A program made the position numbers and the translations under genes. A DNA stretch of 20,017 nucleotides from Candidatus Dormiibacterota bacterium (GTDB lineage Bacteria; Chloroflexota; Dormibacteria; Aeolococcales; Aeolococcaceae). The stretch is from positions 1 through 20,017 of the forward strand of contig CATPAP010000154.1 of NCBI GenBank assembly GCA_955651875.1, written 5' to 3'. Under the pieces are notes generated by a model. That model searched no databases, was not told the DNA's origin, and saw only the letters and a program-made list of their open reading frames with translations. Positions 1-6,760 of this stretch are shown here, piece by piece (positions within the stretch are counted from its first letter, which is position 1; each line of letters starts with the position of its first letter).

Positions 1-188
1 CCGCCATAACCGACCAGCAGGTTGAGGGTGACAGCGACCAAACCGTAGATCAAGCATTTCGTCGCCAGTGAGGTCTGGTCGCCGAAGAGCTGCGGGAAGA
101 CGAGAGCTACGACGGTGGCGGTAGCGGCGAGCACCCAGGCGAGCCGGCTCCTGCGCTGACGAGGGCTGCGCCCGGCGAAGCGCTTCAC
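1..188 (-). CDS. livM: Branched-chain amino acid ABC transporter permease, LivM-like (N-terminal part only)
   Basis: Reading leftward from a GTG at 188-186 gives an open frame to the window edge: about 62 residues, a basic N-terminus (start VKRFAGRSPRQRR) followed by one hydrophobic segment and a second starting near CLIYGLVAVTLNLLVGYGG. That last stretch matches the conserved early segment of LivM-type permeases, which form the membrane channel of HAAT-family importers together with LivH. The start overlaps the stop of the upstream livH-like gene as GTGA (4 nt), so translation is probably coupled. There is no separate ribosome binding site. The rest of the gene lies outside the window. The family call rests mainly on the position after LivH and on the second segment. 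Confidence 0.85.
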   Translation of the reverse strand, partial: MKRFAGRSPRQRRSRLAWVLAATATVVALVFPQLFGDQTSLATKCLIYGLVAVTLNLLVGYG

Positions 189-1060
189 TGGCGGCTTTGG
201 GCGGCGACCCCGAAGAGTCCCTGCGGACGGGCATACAGGATCACCACGATCAGCAGGAACACCAAGCTGAGCTGAAGATCGCTCGAGAGGTAGCCGGCGA
301 TGAGGTCGCTCACCACGCCGATGGCGAAACCTCCGACGATCGCTCCCGCCAAGGACCCGAAACCGCCGAGCACCGCGGCGGCGAAGGCGAATACCGCGAT
401 GTTGTCCATCATGGTTGGTGAGAGGCTGACGGTGGGAGCCACCAGGTTGGCAGCCACTCCAGTGACCAGAACGCCCACCGCCCAAGAGGCGGTGATGAAA
501 CGCCTCACCCGGATCCCCATCAGCTCAGCGGTGTCACTGTCCTGGGCGATGGCGCGCATTGCCAACCCAATTCGGGTGCGCTCGAAGAGGAAGTAGAAGG
601 CAGCTCCAAGAAGCAGCGTGACCGCGATGATGACGATGTCATTGGGGGCGATGAGGTACGGTCCAAGGACCACCGAAGATCCGTGCACCACTCTCGGGAC
701 CTCCTTCGGTGAAAACCCCCAGAGGACGCCAGCCAGACCCTCGATGACGAGCAGCAGCCCAAGCGTGAGCGCGATCTGGATGAGCGGCGGAGCGTCTTCG
801 ATGCGACGCAGAAAGAGCACCTGGGTGACGCCGCCGAGCAGCAGGGCGGCGATCAGCGCCAGCAGCCAGGCGACCACCACGGGCAGCCCGAGCGGGGAGA
901 AGAGCGTCCAGAGCACCAGGGGGACCACCGTTGCCATGGCTCCGAAGGCGAAGTTGACAACCCCGGACGTCTTGAAGATGAGCACCAGCCCGAGCGCGGC
1001 AAGAGCGTAGATGCCGCCGAAGCCGAGCCCGCCGAGAACGAGCTGCCCGAACTCTGCCAC
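185..1060 (-). CDS. livH: Branched-chain amino acid ABC transporter permease, LivH-like
   Basis: A 291-residue, very hydrophobic protein with about eight membrane segments. The N-terminus (GLGFGGIYALAALGLVLIF, then VNFAFGAMA) is the typical LivH opening. The cytoplasmic coupling loop that contacts the ATPase is visible around residues 160-195 (RTRIGLAMRAIAQDSDTAELMGI). The family forms half of the channel of importers for leucine/isoleucine/valine, other amino acids, amides or urea. It starts at GTG 1060-1058 with no clear Shine-Dalgarno sequence, 36 bases after the binding-protein gene, and overlaps the livM-like start by 4 nt. The ATPase genes livG and livF are not in the window and may follow livM to the left. 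Substrate specificity cannot be told from the permease. Confidence 0.93.
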   Translation of the reverse strand: MAEFGQLVLGGLGFGGIYALAALGLVLIFKTSGVVNFAFGAMATVVPLVLWTLFSPLGLPVVVAWLLALIAALLLGGVTQVLFLRRIEDAPPLIQIALTLGLLLVIEGLAGVLWGFSPKEVPRVVHGSSVVLGPYLIAPNDIVIIAVTLLLGAAFYFLFERTRIGLAMRAIAQDSDTAELMGIRVRRFITASWAVGVLVTGVAANLVAPTVSLSPTMMDNIAVFAFAAAVLGGFGSLAGAIVGGFAIGVVSDLIAGYLSSDLQLSLVFLLIVVILYARPQGLFGVAAQSRQ

Positions 1061-1096
1061 TAGTGCGGGGTGGCGCTGAGTGACGAGATCACGGCG

Positions 1097-2278
1097 CTAT
1101 CCTGAGCCGCGCACCAGGTCGTTGGTGCGGGCCTTCACCAGGAACATCTGCTGGACGCCCGGGTGCGCGCTGGCACTGTATGAGATCGTGCCACCGATGG
1201 TCTGAAGGTTCTGGATCTGATTGAGCGCCTGCTCGTAGGAGTTGCGGGTGAGTGCGCCCTGCACCGCGCGCAGTCCGGCGACTGCCACCTGAGCCTCCTG
1301 CCATCCCCACGCAGCGAACACGGAGACCGGCTTGCCCGGCTCGTACTTTTGCATGGCATCGGCAAACGTCTTGACCTGCGGGTTGCTCAGTTCGGTGAGC
1401 GGTGGGATGAATGCGCCGATGTAGCTCCCCGGAAACTCGCTCGATGCAGCAGAGAACGACTGCGGTATCGCTGACACCTGGCTCATCAGGCGTGTGGGGA
1501 AGAAGTTGACGGCGGACAATGCGTTGAGGAAGGCGATGGTCGGCTGCGGGATCGCCAGGATGATGACGCCGTCGACCCCGGCTGATTTGAACTGCTCGGC
1601 CTGAGGACCGAAGTTGACCTGGGTGGGGTCGTACGAGATCGCCGGCGCGCCCTGCACTCCGGCTTGGTTGACGCCCGCAAGGAGGCTCTTGCCGAAGTCG
1701 TCGTTCTGATACAGGACCCCGATCTTCTTGAGATGGAGGGTGTCCTTGGCATAGCTGCCGAGCAGCTTGCCCTCGGTGAGATAGGAGGGCCAGACGTTGT
1801 AGAGGAACGGACGAAAGGTGCCCGCGAAGGTCGTGGCTCCGGTCTGGACCCCGACGACGGGGATGTTCGCCGGCGCCTGAGCCTGCAGGTTGGCTTTACT
1901 GGTGGCCGTGCCATTGCAGGCGACCTCGGCGAAGACGTTGTCCTGGGTGATCAGCTGCCGGGTGTCCTGGAGTGCCACCGACGGCGTGTACTGATCGTCG
2001 AGGCTGGTGAGCTGGAGCTTCCGGCCCTGGACCCCGCCTTGGTCGTTGACGTAGGCGAAATACGCTTTGACGCCGGAAGTGGACTGACCGTACTGGGCGG
2101 CAGGCCCTGACTGCGGCGCGGTCTGTCCGAACAGGATGCTGTTCGACGTCACTCCGGGGGCGCTCGATGCTGCCCCGCCGCCCGACGAACTGCCGCACGA
2201 CGCCAGCAGAAGGACGGCGCCGACGCTGACTGGGAACCGCGCTCGGCCCAATTCCGCCCGAAGACCACGCCACCCCAC
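1097..2278 (-). CDS. ABC transporter substrate-binding lipoprotein, LivJ/Leu-Ile-Val-binding family
   Basis: A 393-residue extracytoplasmic binding protein (periplasmic-binding-protein type I fold, Peripla_BP_6-like). A short basic N-terminus and hydrophobic core end in the lipobox LLASCG, putting the lipidated cysteine at residue 28. A Ser/Gly/Ala linker follows, then the mature domain begins with SILFGQTAPQSGPAAQYGQ, the usual start of this family, with GVKAYFAYVNDQGGVQGRK and ACNGTATSKANLQAQAPANIPVVG further on. It should capture the substrate for the LivH/LivM channel. The GTG start at 2278-2276 is supported by a strong ribosome binding site (AGGAGGGG, around 2283-2290) about 6 nt upstream. 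First gene of the liv operon. The family covers many ligands (branched-chain amino acids, amides, aromatic acids), so the ligand is not assigned. Confidence 0.93.
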   Translation of the reverse strand: MGWRGLRAELGRARFPVSVGAVLLLASCGSSSGGGAASSAPGVTSNSILFGQTAPQSGPAAQYGQSTSGVKAYFAYVNDQGGVQGRKLQLTSLDDQYTPSVALQDTRQLITQDNVFAEVACNGTATSKANLQAQAPANIPVVGVQTGATTFAGTFRPFLYNVWPSYLTEGKLLGSYAKDTLHLKKIGVLYQNDDFGKSLLAGVNQAGVQGAPAISYDPTQVNFGPQAEQFKSAGVDGVIILAIPQPTIAFLNALSAVNFFPTRLMSQVSAIPQSFSAASSEFPGSYIGAFIPPLTELSNPQVKTFADAMQKYEPGKPVSVFAAWGWQEAQVAVAGLRAVQGALTRNSYEQALNQIQNLQTIGGTISYSASAHPGVQQMFLVKARTNDLVRGSG

Positions 2279-2357
2279 AGCTCCCCTCCTCAGACTGGCG
2301 CAACCGCCGCACGCGTCACGTCCAGTTCAAACGTCAACTCGCCGCCTCGCGGTGGGC

Positions 2358-2386
2358 ATTGTAGGCGGGCCGTTTCTGGGCCGCAA
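2358..2386 (-). promoter_or_regulatory. Candidate sigma70-type promoter of the liv operon
   Basis: On the minus strand, TTGCGG (2386-2381) is followed after exactly 17 nt by TACAAT (2363-2358), which matches five of six positions of a -10 hexamer. It would start transcription near 2351, about 70 nt before the GTG of the binding-protein gene. Assigned from sequence only. Confidence 0.45.
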
Positions 2387-2421
2387 CCCGGCTGGAGCCC
2401 CTTCTCGGCAGGCGCGCGCCG

Positions 2422-4779
2422 CTACGGCCACAGCGCGCGCAGCATCTTCTCGGTCACGTTGTGGTGGTTGCCGGAGCTGAACACCACGTGCAGGAGGTCG
2501 TACTCGGTGAGCGGGCGGTCGTCGGTGATCATCGGGGCATCGCCGACGAAGCGATCGACGTCGCCGTCCTGCAGCCATCGCATGCTGTCGATGATGGCCG
2601 GCCACGACCGCGTGGGAAGGGAGTGATAGTCCGGCGCGTCCGCGAGGTCTGCGGTCGCCTGAGGTGACTCGAAGACGCGCGCGACGGCGGGGTCATCCCA
2701 CGTGATGGGGGCGTCAGAGCCGAGCATGTACATCCCACCATGCCGCGGGCTTATGAGCACCAGCATGTGAGGAAATGCTGAGCGGAATGTGCGCAGATGC
2801 TCGCGCAGCTGCTCAAGGTCGACACCGAAGTACAGCCACTGCAGCATCAGCCCGCCGGGGCGCAGCCGGGCGTGCGCGTCCGCGTAGAACTCCTTCGTGT
2901 ACAGCACCACGGTGCCGGCGCTGTCGATCGGGGGCGGGGGGTCGACCGAGATGACGTCGTACTGCCGTGACGAGAGGCGCACGTAGTTGCGCCCATCGGC
3001 GGTGATGACCCGGGCGCTCGGGCTGTGCAGGAACTGCTCCGCGTCGGGGTAGAACGTGGGCATCTGAAGCGGCACGGAGGGAGAGAGGTCGACGGCGTCG
3101 ACGTGCATGCCGAGCAGGAGCGCAGAGCGGAACGTGGTGCCCATGCCGAAGCAAATGTCGAGAAAGCTATTGGCGTCTGGGCGCAGCAGCTTGGGTACGT
3201 ACGCCATGAGCTTGGTATCGACGCTCAGGCTGGTCATCGCGGTGCCGGTCACGTAGAGGCGCCGCTTGCTGGGCGGTCCGCCGACGGCGTCCACCGTGGC
3301 GATGCGGTCCTCGGTGTGGTGCAGGGGCAGCCCTGTGGCCCCGAGCCGATGCTCCGTCGCGGTGAGAAGCACTGGGGATCCGGTGGCGACCAGTAGCGGC
3401 GGCACCACGACCAGAACGCCGGCAACGGCGACGATGCGCAGCGGCACGGCTCGCAGCGATGTGACCCCAGCGAGCAGCAGCAGCAGCGCGATCAGTGCGT
3501 CCGCCGCTCCGACCACGAGGATCGAGCCATTGGTGCCCAGTGTGCCGGCGAGCACGAACGCAGCGGCCAGGGAGCCGAGGATGGAGCCCAGGGTGTTCCA
3601 CGCGTACAGCACGCCGATGCTGCGCGAGCCGTGCGTCGGCTTGCGCGTGAGCAGCCGGGCCGTGAGCGGGAACGCATAGCCCATGCAGACGGTTGCCGGC
3701 AGCAGCATGATCGCGCGCGTCATGCCGACCGACGGCAGCCAGAGCGTCGCCAGCGGCACCGTGAGCAATGTACTGACAGCCACGCCCACAAACGCGAGCG
3801 CGAGCGTCTTCGGCGTGTCCCGTTGCGGACTGCTCGCGCGACGGTACGCCCCGCCGCCGACGGCGATGCCGAGCAGGTAGATGGCGAGGATGACGACGAA
3901 GATGTAGATGCGCGATCCCGTGCCCTCGGCCAGCATGCGCGTCCAGAGCAGCTCGAGGCTGAGCGCGACGAAGCCGGAGACGAACGTGGCCGCGTACAGC
4001 AGCACGCGGAGTGCGCGATTCGGGGCGTGCTGCTCCGGCGCGTCGACGACGGTCGTCTCAACAGTTCTCGCAATGCGGGTTCGCGCGGCCACGAGCAAGG
4101 CGACGGTGCCCGCCACGAAGTTGAGGCCGACGGCGACGTGCGTGGTTGCGGAGAGGCCCAGCAGCTCGATGAGCAGCAAGCCCGACAGCAGCGTGCCCGC
4201 CATGGCCCCGAAGGTGTTGGCGCTGTACAGCCGCCCCATGTGCGCGCCCGCGGTGCGCATGGAGGTGACCATGTGGCGCGTGAGCAGCGGCAGTGTCAGT
4301 CCCATGAGGAAGGTGACGGGTGTCACCGTCGCCATGGCCAGGAGCAGCCGCACCAGGGTGAGCTGGCCGGGAGATGTGGTGTCGTACGCAGACCGATACA
4401 CCCCTTCGATCAGCTGGAAGCCGAGCGGTACCAGCAGGGCCGCGGCGCCGACCGTGAGCTCCACCGCGCCGTAGACGCGGAGCGGCCGCCGCAGCCGCGG
4501 CGAGATCAGCCCGCCCGCCAAGCCACCCAGTCCGAGGCCCGCCATGAACGCCGCAACGATCGTGCCGATGGCCTCGGTGGTGTTGCCGTACAGCAGCACA
4601 AGCTGGCGCGACCACACGACCTGGTAGACGAGGCCGGCCGCGCCCGACAGAACGAAGACGCCGACCGCGAAGCCGTCCGCCCACCGCCCGCTGCCCTCGT
4701 CAGTGACAGAGGATGTGGACAGGCGCACCTGCGGCCTTTCCGCTTGCTGGACCGCCAGCGCGCGATACGGTTGTGTCAT
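2422..4779 (-). CDS. Polytopic membrane protein fused to a spermidine-synthase-like domain
   Basis: A 785-residue two-part protein. Residues about 35-480 form many hydrophobic segments in the pattern of the 'fused MFS/spermidine synthase' family (GAAGLVYQVVWSRQLVLLYG near 46-65; LSLELLWTRMLAEGTG starts the second half). Residues about 490-750 are a Rossmann methyltransferase-like fold: nucleotide-binding loop DICFGMGTT near 538, acidic residue in VDAVDLSPS near 559, ITADGRNYVRL near 593 and SVDPPPP near 611. True aminopropyltransferases carry GGGDG in the first loop and a DxxDP-type catalytic site; both differ here, so polyamine synthesis is doubtful. ATG 4779-4777 has no visible Shine-Dalgarno, and overlaps the stop of a short upstream frame as ATGA. 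Its substrate is unknown. Confidence 0.88.
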   Translation of the reverse strand: MTQPYRALAVQQAERPQVRLSTSSVTDEGSGRWADGFAVGVFVLSGAAGLVYQVVWSRQLVLLYGNTTEAIGTIVAAFMAGLGLGGLAGGLISPRLRRPLRVYGAVELTVGAAALLVPLGFQLIEGVYRSAYDTTSPGQLTLVRLLLAMATVTPVTFLMGLTLPLLTRHMVTSMRTAGAHMGRLYSANTFGAMAGTLLSGLLLIELLGLSATTHVAVGLNFVAGTVALLVAARTRIARTVETTVVDAPEQHAPNRALRVLLYAATFVSGFVALSLELLWTRMLAEGTGSRIYIFVVILAIYLLGIAVGGGAYRRASSPQRDTPKTLALAFVGVAVSTLLTVPLATLWLPSVGMTRAIMLLPATVCMGYAFPLTARLLTRKPTHGSRSIGVLYAWNTLGSILGSLAAAFVLAGTLGTNGSILVVGAADALIALLLLLAGVTSLRAVPLRIVAVAGVLVVVPPLLVATGSPVLLTATEHRLGATGLPLHHTEDRIATVDAVGGPPSKRRLYVTGTAMTSLSVDTKLMAYVPKLLRPDANSFLDICFGMGTTFRSALLLGMHVDAVDLSPSVPLQMPTFYPDAEQFLHSPSARVITADGRNYVRLSSRQYDVISVDPPPPIDSAGTVVLYTKEFYADAHARLRPGGLMLQWLYFGVDLEQLREHLRTFRSAFPHMLVLISPRHGGMYMLGSDAPITWDDPAVARVFESPQATADLADAPDYHSLPTRSWPAIIDSMRWLQDGDVDRFVGDAPMITDDRPLTEYDLLHVVFSSGNHHNVTEKMLRALWP

Positions 4780-4970
4780 CCAAGCATTGCGCGCACGCGT
4801 GGCATTGCGCGCACGCGTGCGCGACCCACCGGCTTGCTCAGCAGTGCCAGCACGCGGACCACGCCTGCGGGGGCACCCGCCTGGTTAGCTTCGATTCTCG
4901 TTGAATCTGGGTCCCAGTCGGGCGGGTAGCCCTCTACAGGATGCCCTTGACCGAATGGACGTCTCCGCAC
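4776..4970 (-). CDS. Possible short upstream reading frame coupled to the fused membrane/synthase gene
   Basis: An open frame on the minus strand ends with TGA at 4778-4776, overlapping the ATG of the following gene as ATGA. The longest version is 64 codons from 4970, but that overlaps the 3' end of the DUF4242 gene. Shorter GTG starts near 4860 would give about 28 residues. The C-terminus carries an imperfect peptide repeat (RVRAMP, RVRAML) produced by the 18-bp DNA repeat. There is no homology I recognise and no strong ribosome binding site. It may be a leader peptide that lets ribosomes reach the next start, which has no site of its own, or it may simply be chance. Confidence 0.2.
   Translation of the reverse strand: MRRRPFGQGHPVEGYPPDWDPDSTRIEANQAGAPAGVVRVLALLSKPVGRARVRAMPRVRAMLG
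4784..4819. repeat. Perfect 18-bp tandem repeat (two copies) directly before a start codon
   Basis: The unit GCATTGCGCGCACGCGTG occurs at 4784-4801 and again at 4802-4819 with no mismatch. It ends 4 nt before the ATG of the fused membrane/synthase gene. Each copy contains the 8-bp palindrome CACGCGTG. Confidence 0.9.
4808..4823. promoter_or_regulatory. 16-bp perfect palindrome, possible operator
   Basis: CGCGCACGCGTGCGCG is its own reverse complement. It overlaps the second 18-bp repeat and lies about 30-45 bp upstream of the fused membrane/synthase start. Its position suits a repressor site, but in DNA this rich in GC/CG dinucleotides such palindromes also arise easily. Confidence 0.25.
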
Positions 4971-5179
4971 GGCACGTCGATAGCGGCGTGGTGCCGGCGA
5001 ACGGCGTCCTCATCGGGAGCGTCGAGCACGCAGTACACCTTGCCGTCCGGGTTGTGGTACAGCTCCACCTGGCGTACGCCGAACTCGTCGGTCTTCATCG
5101 CTTTGGCGTCGGCCGTGATCTGCTGGATCGCCTCGTCGGGAAGCTTCAGGTCGTCGTGGACGTCCATGAACTGGGGCAT
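4934..5179 (-). CDS. DUF4242 (SCO4226-type) small protein
   Basis: An 81-residue protein starting MPQFMDVHDDLKLPDEAIQQ and containing the family hallmarks FMDVH at the N-terminus, a central GVRQVELYHNPDGKVYCVLDAPDEDAV and a His-rich end (RRHHAAIDVPCGDVHSVKG). These fit DUF4242, a ferredoxin-like-fold family that includes the Streptomyces nickel-binding protein SCO4226. Metal binding here is inferred from family resemblance only, though several His residues and a Cys are present. The frame is open upstream to 5251, but the ATG at 5179-5177 is preferred because GGAGAGAG lies just upstream and the family starts there. It lies upstream of the fused membrane/synthase gene on the same strand, with a 154-bp gap. 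Confidence 0.8.
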   Translation of the reverse strand: MPQFMDVHDDLKLPDEAIQQITADAKAMKTDEFGVRQVELYHNPDGKVYCVLDAPDEDAVRRHHAAIDVPCGDVHSVKGIL

Positions 5180-5462
5180 GCGCTCTCTCCACCTGGACGG
5201 CTGTGACCAGCCGAAAGGCGGATCGTACGCGCTGGCGGGACCTCGTGGCACCCGGGCAGCAGCCTGATCCTCCTGGTGCCAGCATCGGCAGCCACAGCCC
5301 GACCAGGTCGGCGTCAGGCCGAGAAGAGCACACGACGCCCAGCGGCGGGTGTCAGCCGTTCACATGGGTCGCCGCCAGAGACGCGGCCTGAGTCTTCCCG
5401 CAAGCCTCCTCTAGGATTGGCGCCCCTCCTACCACGGAATCAGCAGGAGCGCAGCCAGGAAG

Positions 5463-6318
5463 ATGCTCCGAACCCTGGGCTATGCCGCGACCGGGCCGAC
5501 ATCGCCGATCGAGCTTTTTGAGTTCGATCGCCGCGAGCCGGGTCCGCACGACGTGGTGATCGACATCGGCTACTGCGGCGTCTGCCACAGCGGCATCCAC
5601 CAGGCCCGTGACGAATGGGGCGGCTCGATCTTCCCGACGGTGCCCGGCCACGAGATCGTAGGCTCCGTGGTGGGGTCGGCGCGGACGTCGGGCGCTGGTC
5701 CGCGACACGGTCGGGGTGGGCGTGTTCGTCGATTCGTGTCGTGAATGCGCGGCCTGCGTCGCCGGTGAGGAACAGTACTGCGAGCGCGGCATATCACCCA
5801 CCTACAACGGGTATGAACGCGACGGCCGGACGCCGACCTACGGCGGTTATTCGGAACGGGTGGTCGTCGATGAGAAATACGTGTTGGCGGTCCCCGACAG
5901 CCTGCCACTCGATGGCGCAGCGCCGCTGATGTGTGCAGGCATCACCACGTACTCGCCGATTCGCCACTTTGGCGTGCGCGCTGACGACCGGACGGCAGTG
6001 GTCGGCCTCGGCGGATTAGGCCACATGGGGAGTGAAGTTCCTCGATGCGCTGGGTGCGCAGGTCACGGTGCTCAGCCACTCACCCGGCAAGCAGCAGGAC
6101 GCGGCGCGGCTCGGCGCGGACGACTTCGTGGTGACATCGGACGCCGACCCCCTCGCGAAGCACGCTCGCCGCTATTCATTCTCGACACGGTATCGGCCAC
6201 TCACGACTACAACGCGTATCTCCGGCTGCTCAGCCGCGACGGCACCATGGTGCTGGTCGGTCTGCCGGGGCCCTCACCACTGGATGCCGGGTCGCTGATC
6301 ACTCTTCGCCGAGTGTAG
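5463..6318 (+). pseudogene. Decayed zinc-dependent alcohol dehydrogenase (YahK/cinnamyl-alcohol-dehydrogenase type)
   Basis: The fragments together read as a zinc-containing NAD(P)-dependent alcohol dehydrogenase: GYCGVCHSGIHQARDEWGG and PGHEIVG in the first frame; CRECAACVAGEEQYCERG (structural zinc cysteines) and AVVGLGGLGHMG (cofactor loop) in the second; KFLDALGAQVTVLSHSPGKQ in the third; then back to the second with FILDTVSATHDYNAYLRLL. The breaks lie near 5674 (one base lost), 5704 (one base lost), 6029 (one base gained) and 6175 (one or four bases lost). The usual Asp of the CHSDxH motif is Gly. The sequence stops at SLITLRRV, well short of the normal length of about 340-350 residues, right where the GntR control region begins. 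With this many independent lesions it is almost certainly non-functional; poor sequencing is the alternative, but the neighbours are intact. Confidence 0.88.
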
Positions 6319-6321
6319 TAG

Positions 6322-6349
6322 TGTATCGGTGTGGCAACACACCGATACA
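6322..6349. promoter_or_regulatory. 28-bp inverted repeat, probable operator of the GntR regulator
   Basis: Perfect 12-bp arms TGTATCGGTGTG (6322-6333) and CACACCGATACA (6338-6349) flank a 4-bp centre, GCAA. The dyad ends 21 bp before the preferred ATG of the GntR gene, where an autoregulator would bind. It has no following T-tract, so it does not look like a terminator. Confidence 0.7.
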
Positions 6350-6370
6350 TCCAGGCGCACCACTGAACTC

Positions 6371-6760
6371 ATGGAGCTCGTCATCGACCTCGACTCGCCT
6401 GTCCCGGTGTACGAGCAGCTGCGCTCGCAGATCGCGGAACTCGTCGAGAGCGGAAGGCTGCCGGCGGGGTATGCGCTGCCCTCGGTCCGCCGGCTGGCTG
6501 CGGACCTCGGGGTGGCGCCGGGGACGATCGCCCGCGCGTATCGCGAGCTCCAGTCGGGAGGCGTTGTTGCCGGCAGCCGGTCGAGGGGCACGCGCGTGTC
6601 CGCCGTCCCACAGCTCGGGGCGGCGGCCCGCCGCGTGCGCCTCGCGGAGGCCGCGGACCGGGTGGTCGGTGCGGCGCGACGCCTCAACGCTGCCGACGAC
6701 GAGGTCATCGAGGCGGTGGCCACGGCGCTGAGCCGCTCAGGTGGCGAACCGGCGCAGTGA
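6371..6760 (+). CDS. Short GntR-family (YtrA-type) transcriptional regulator
   Basis: A 129-residue DNA-binding protein. Residues about 8-75 form the GntR winged helix: PVPVYEQLRSQIAELVESGR, LPAGYALPSVRRLAADLGV, APGTIARAYRELQSGGVV, then the wing GSRSRGTRVS. The C-terminal portion is only about 50 helical residues, too small for a FadR/HutC ligand domain and like the short YtrA subfamily, whose members usually regulate transporter genes. The open frame can be extended to a GTG at 6329, but that codon lies inside the 28-bp dyad; the ATG at 6371 begins at the conserved MELVIDLDSPVPVYEQL. No clear ribosome binding site precedes it. It overlaps the 3' end of the oxidase gene by 24 bp tail to tail. 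No transporter partner is adjacent. Confidence 0.88.
   Translation: MELVIDLDSPVPVYEQLRSQIAELVESGRLPAGYALPSVRRLAADLGVAPGTIARAYRELQSGGVVAGSRSRGTRVSAVPQLGAAARRVRLAEAADRVVGAARRLNAADDEVIEAVATALSRSGGEPAQ

Noticed and set aside
3631..4929. A 432-codon plus-strand frame opposite the fused membrane/synthase gene
   Set aside because: Composition is Arg/Glu/Gln/Ala-rich without domains, a typical antisense shadow of a high-GC membrane protein gene.
6322..6349. The dyad as a rho-independent terminator for the dehydrogenase
   Set aside because: It has no T-tract after either arm and lies just before a regulator start, so an operator is more likely.
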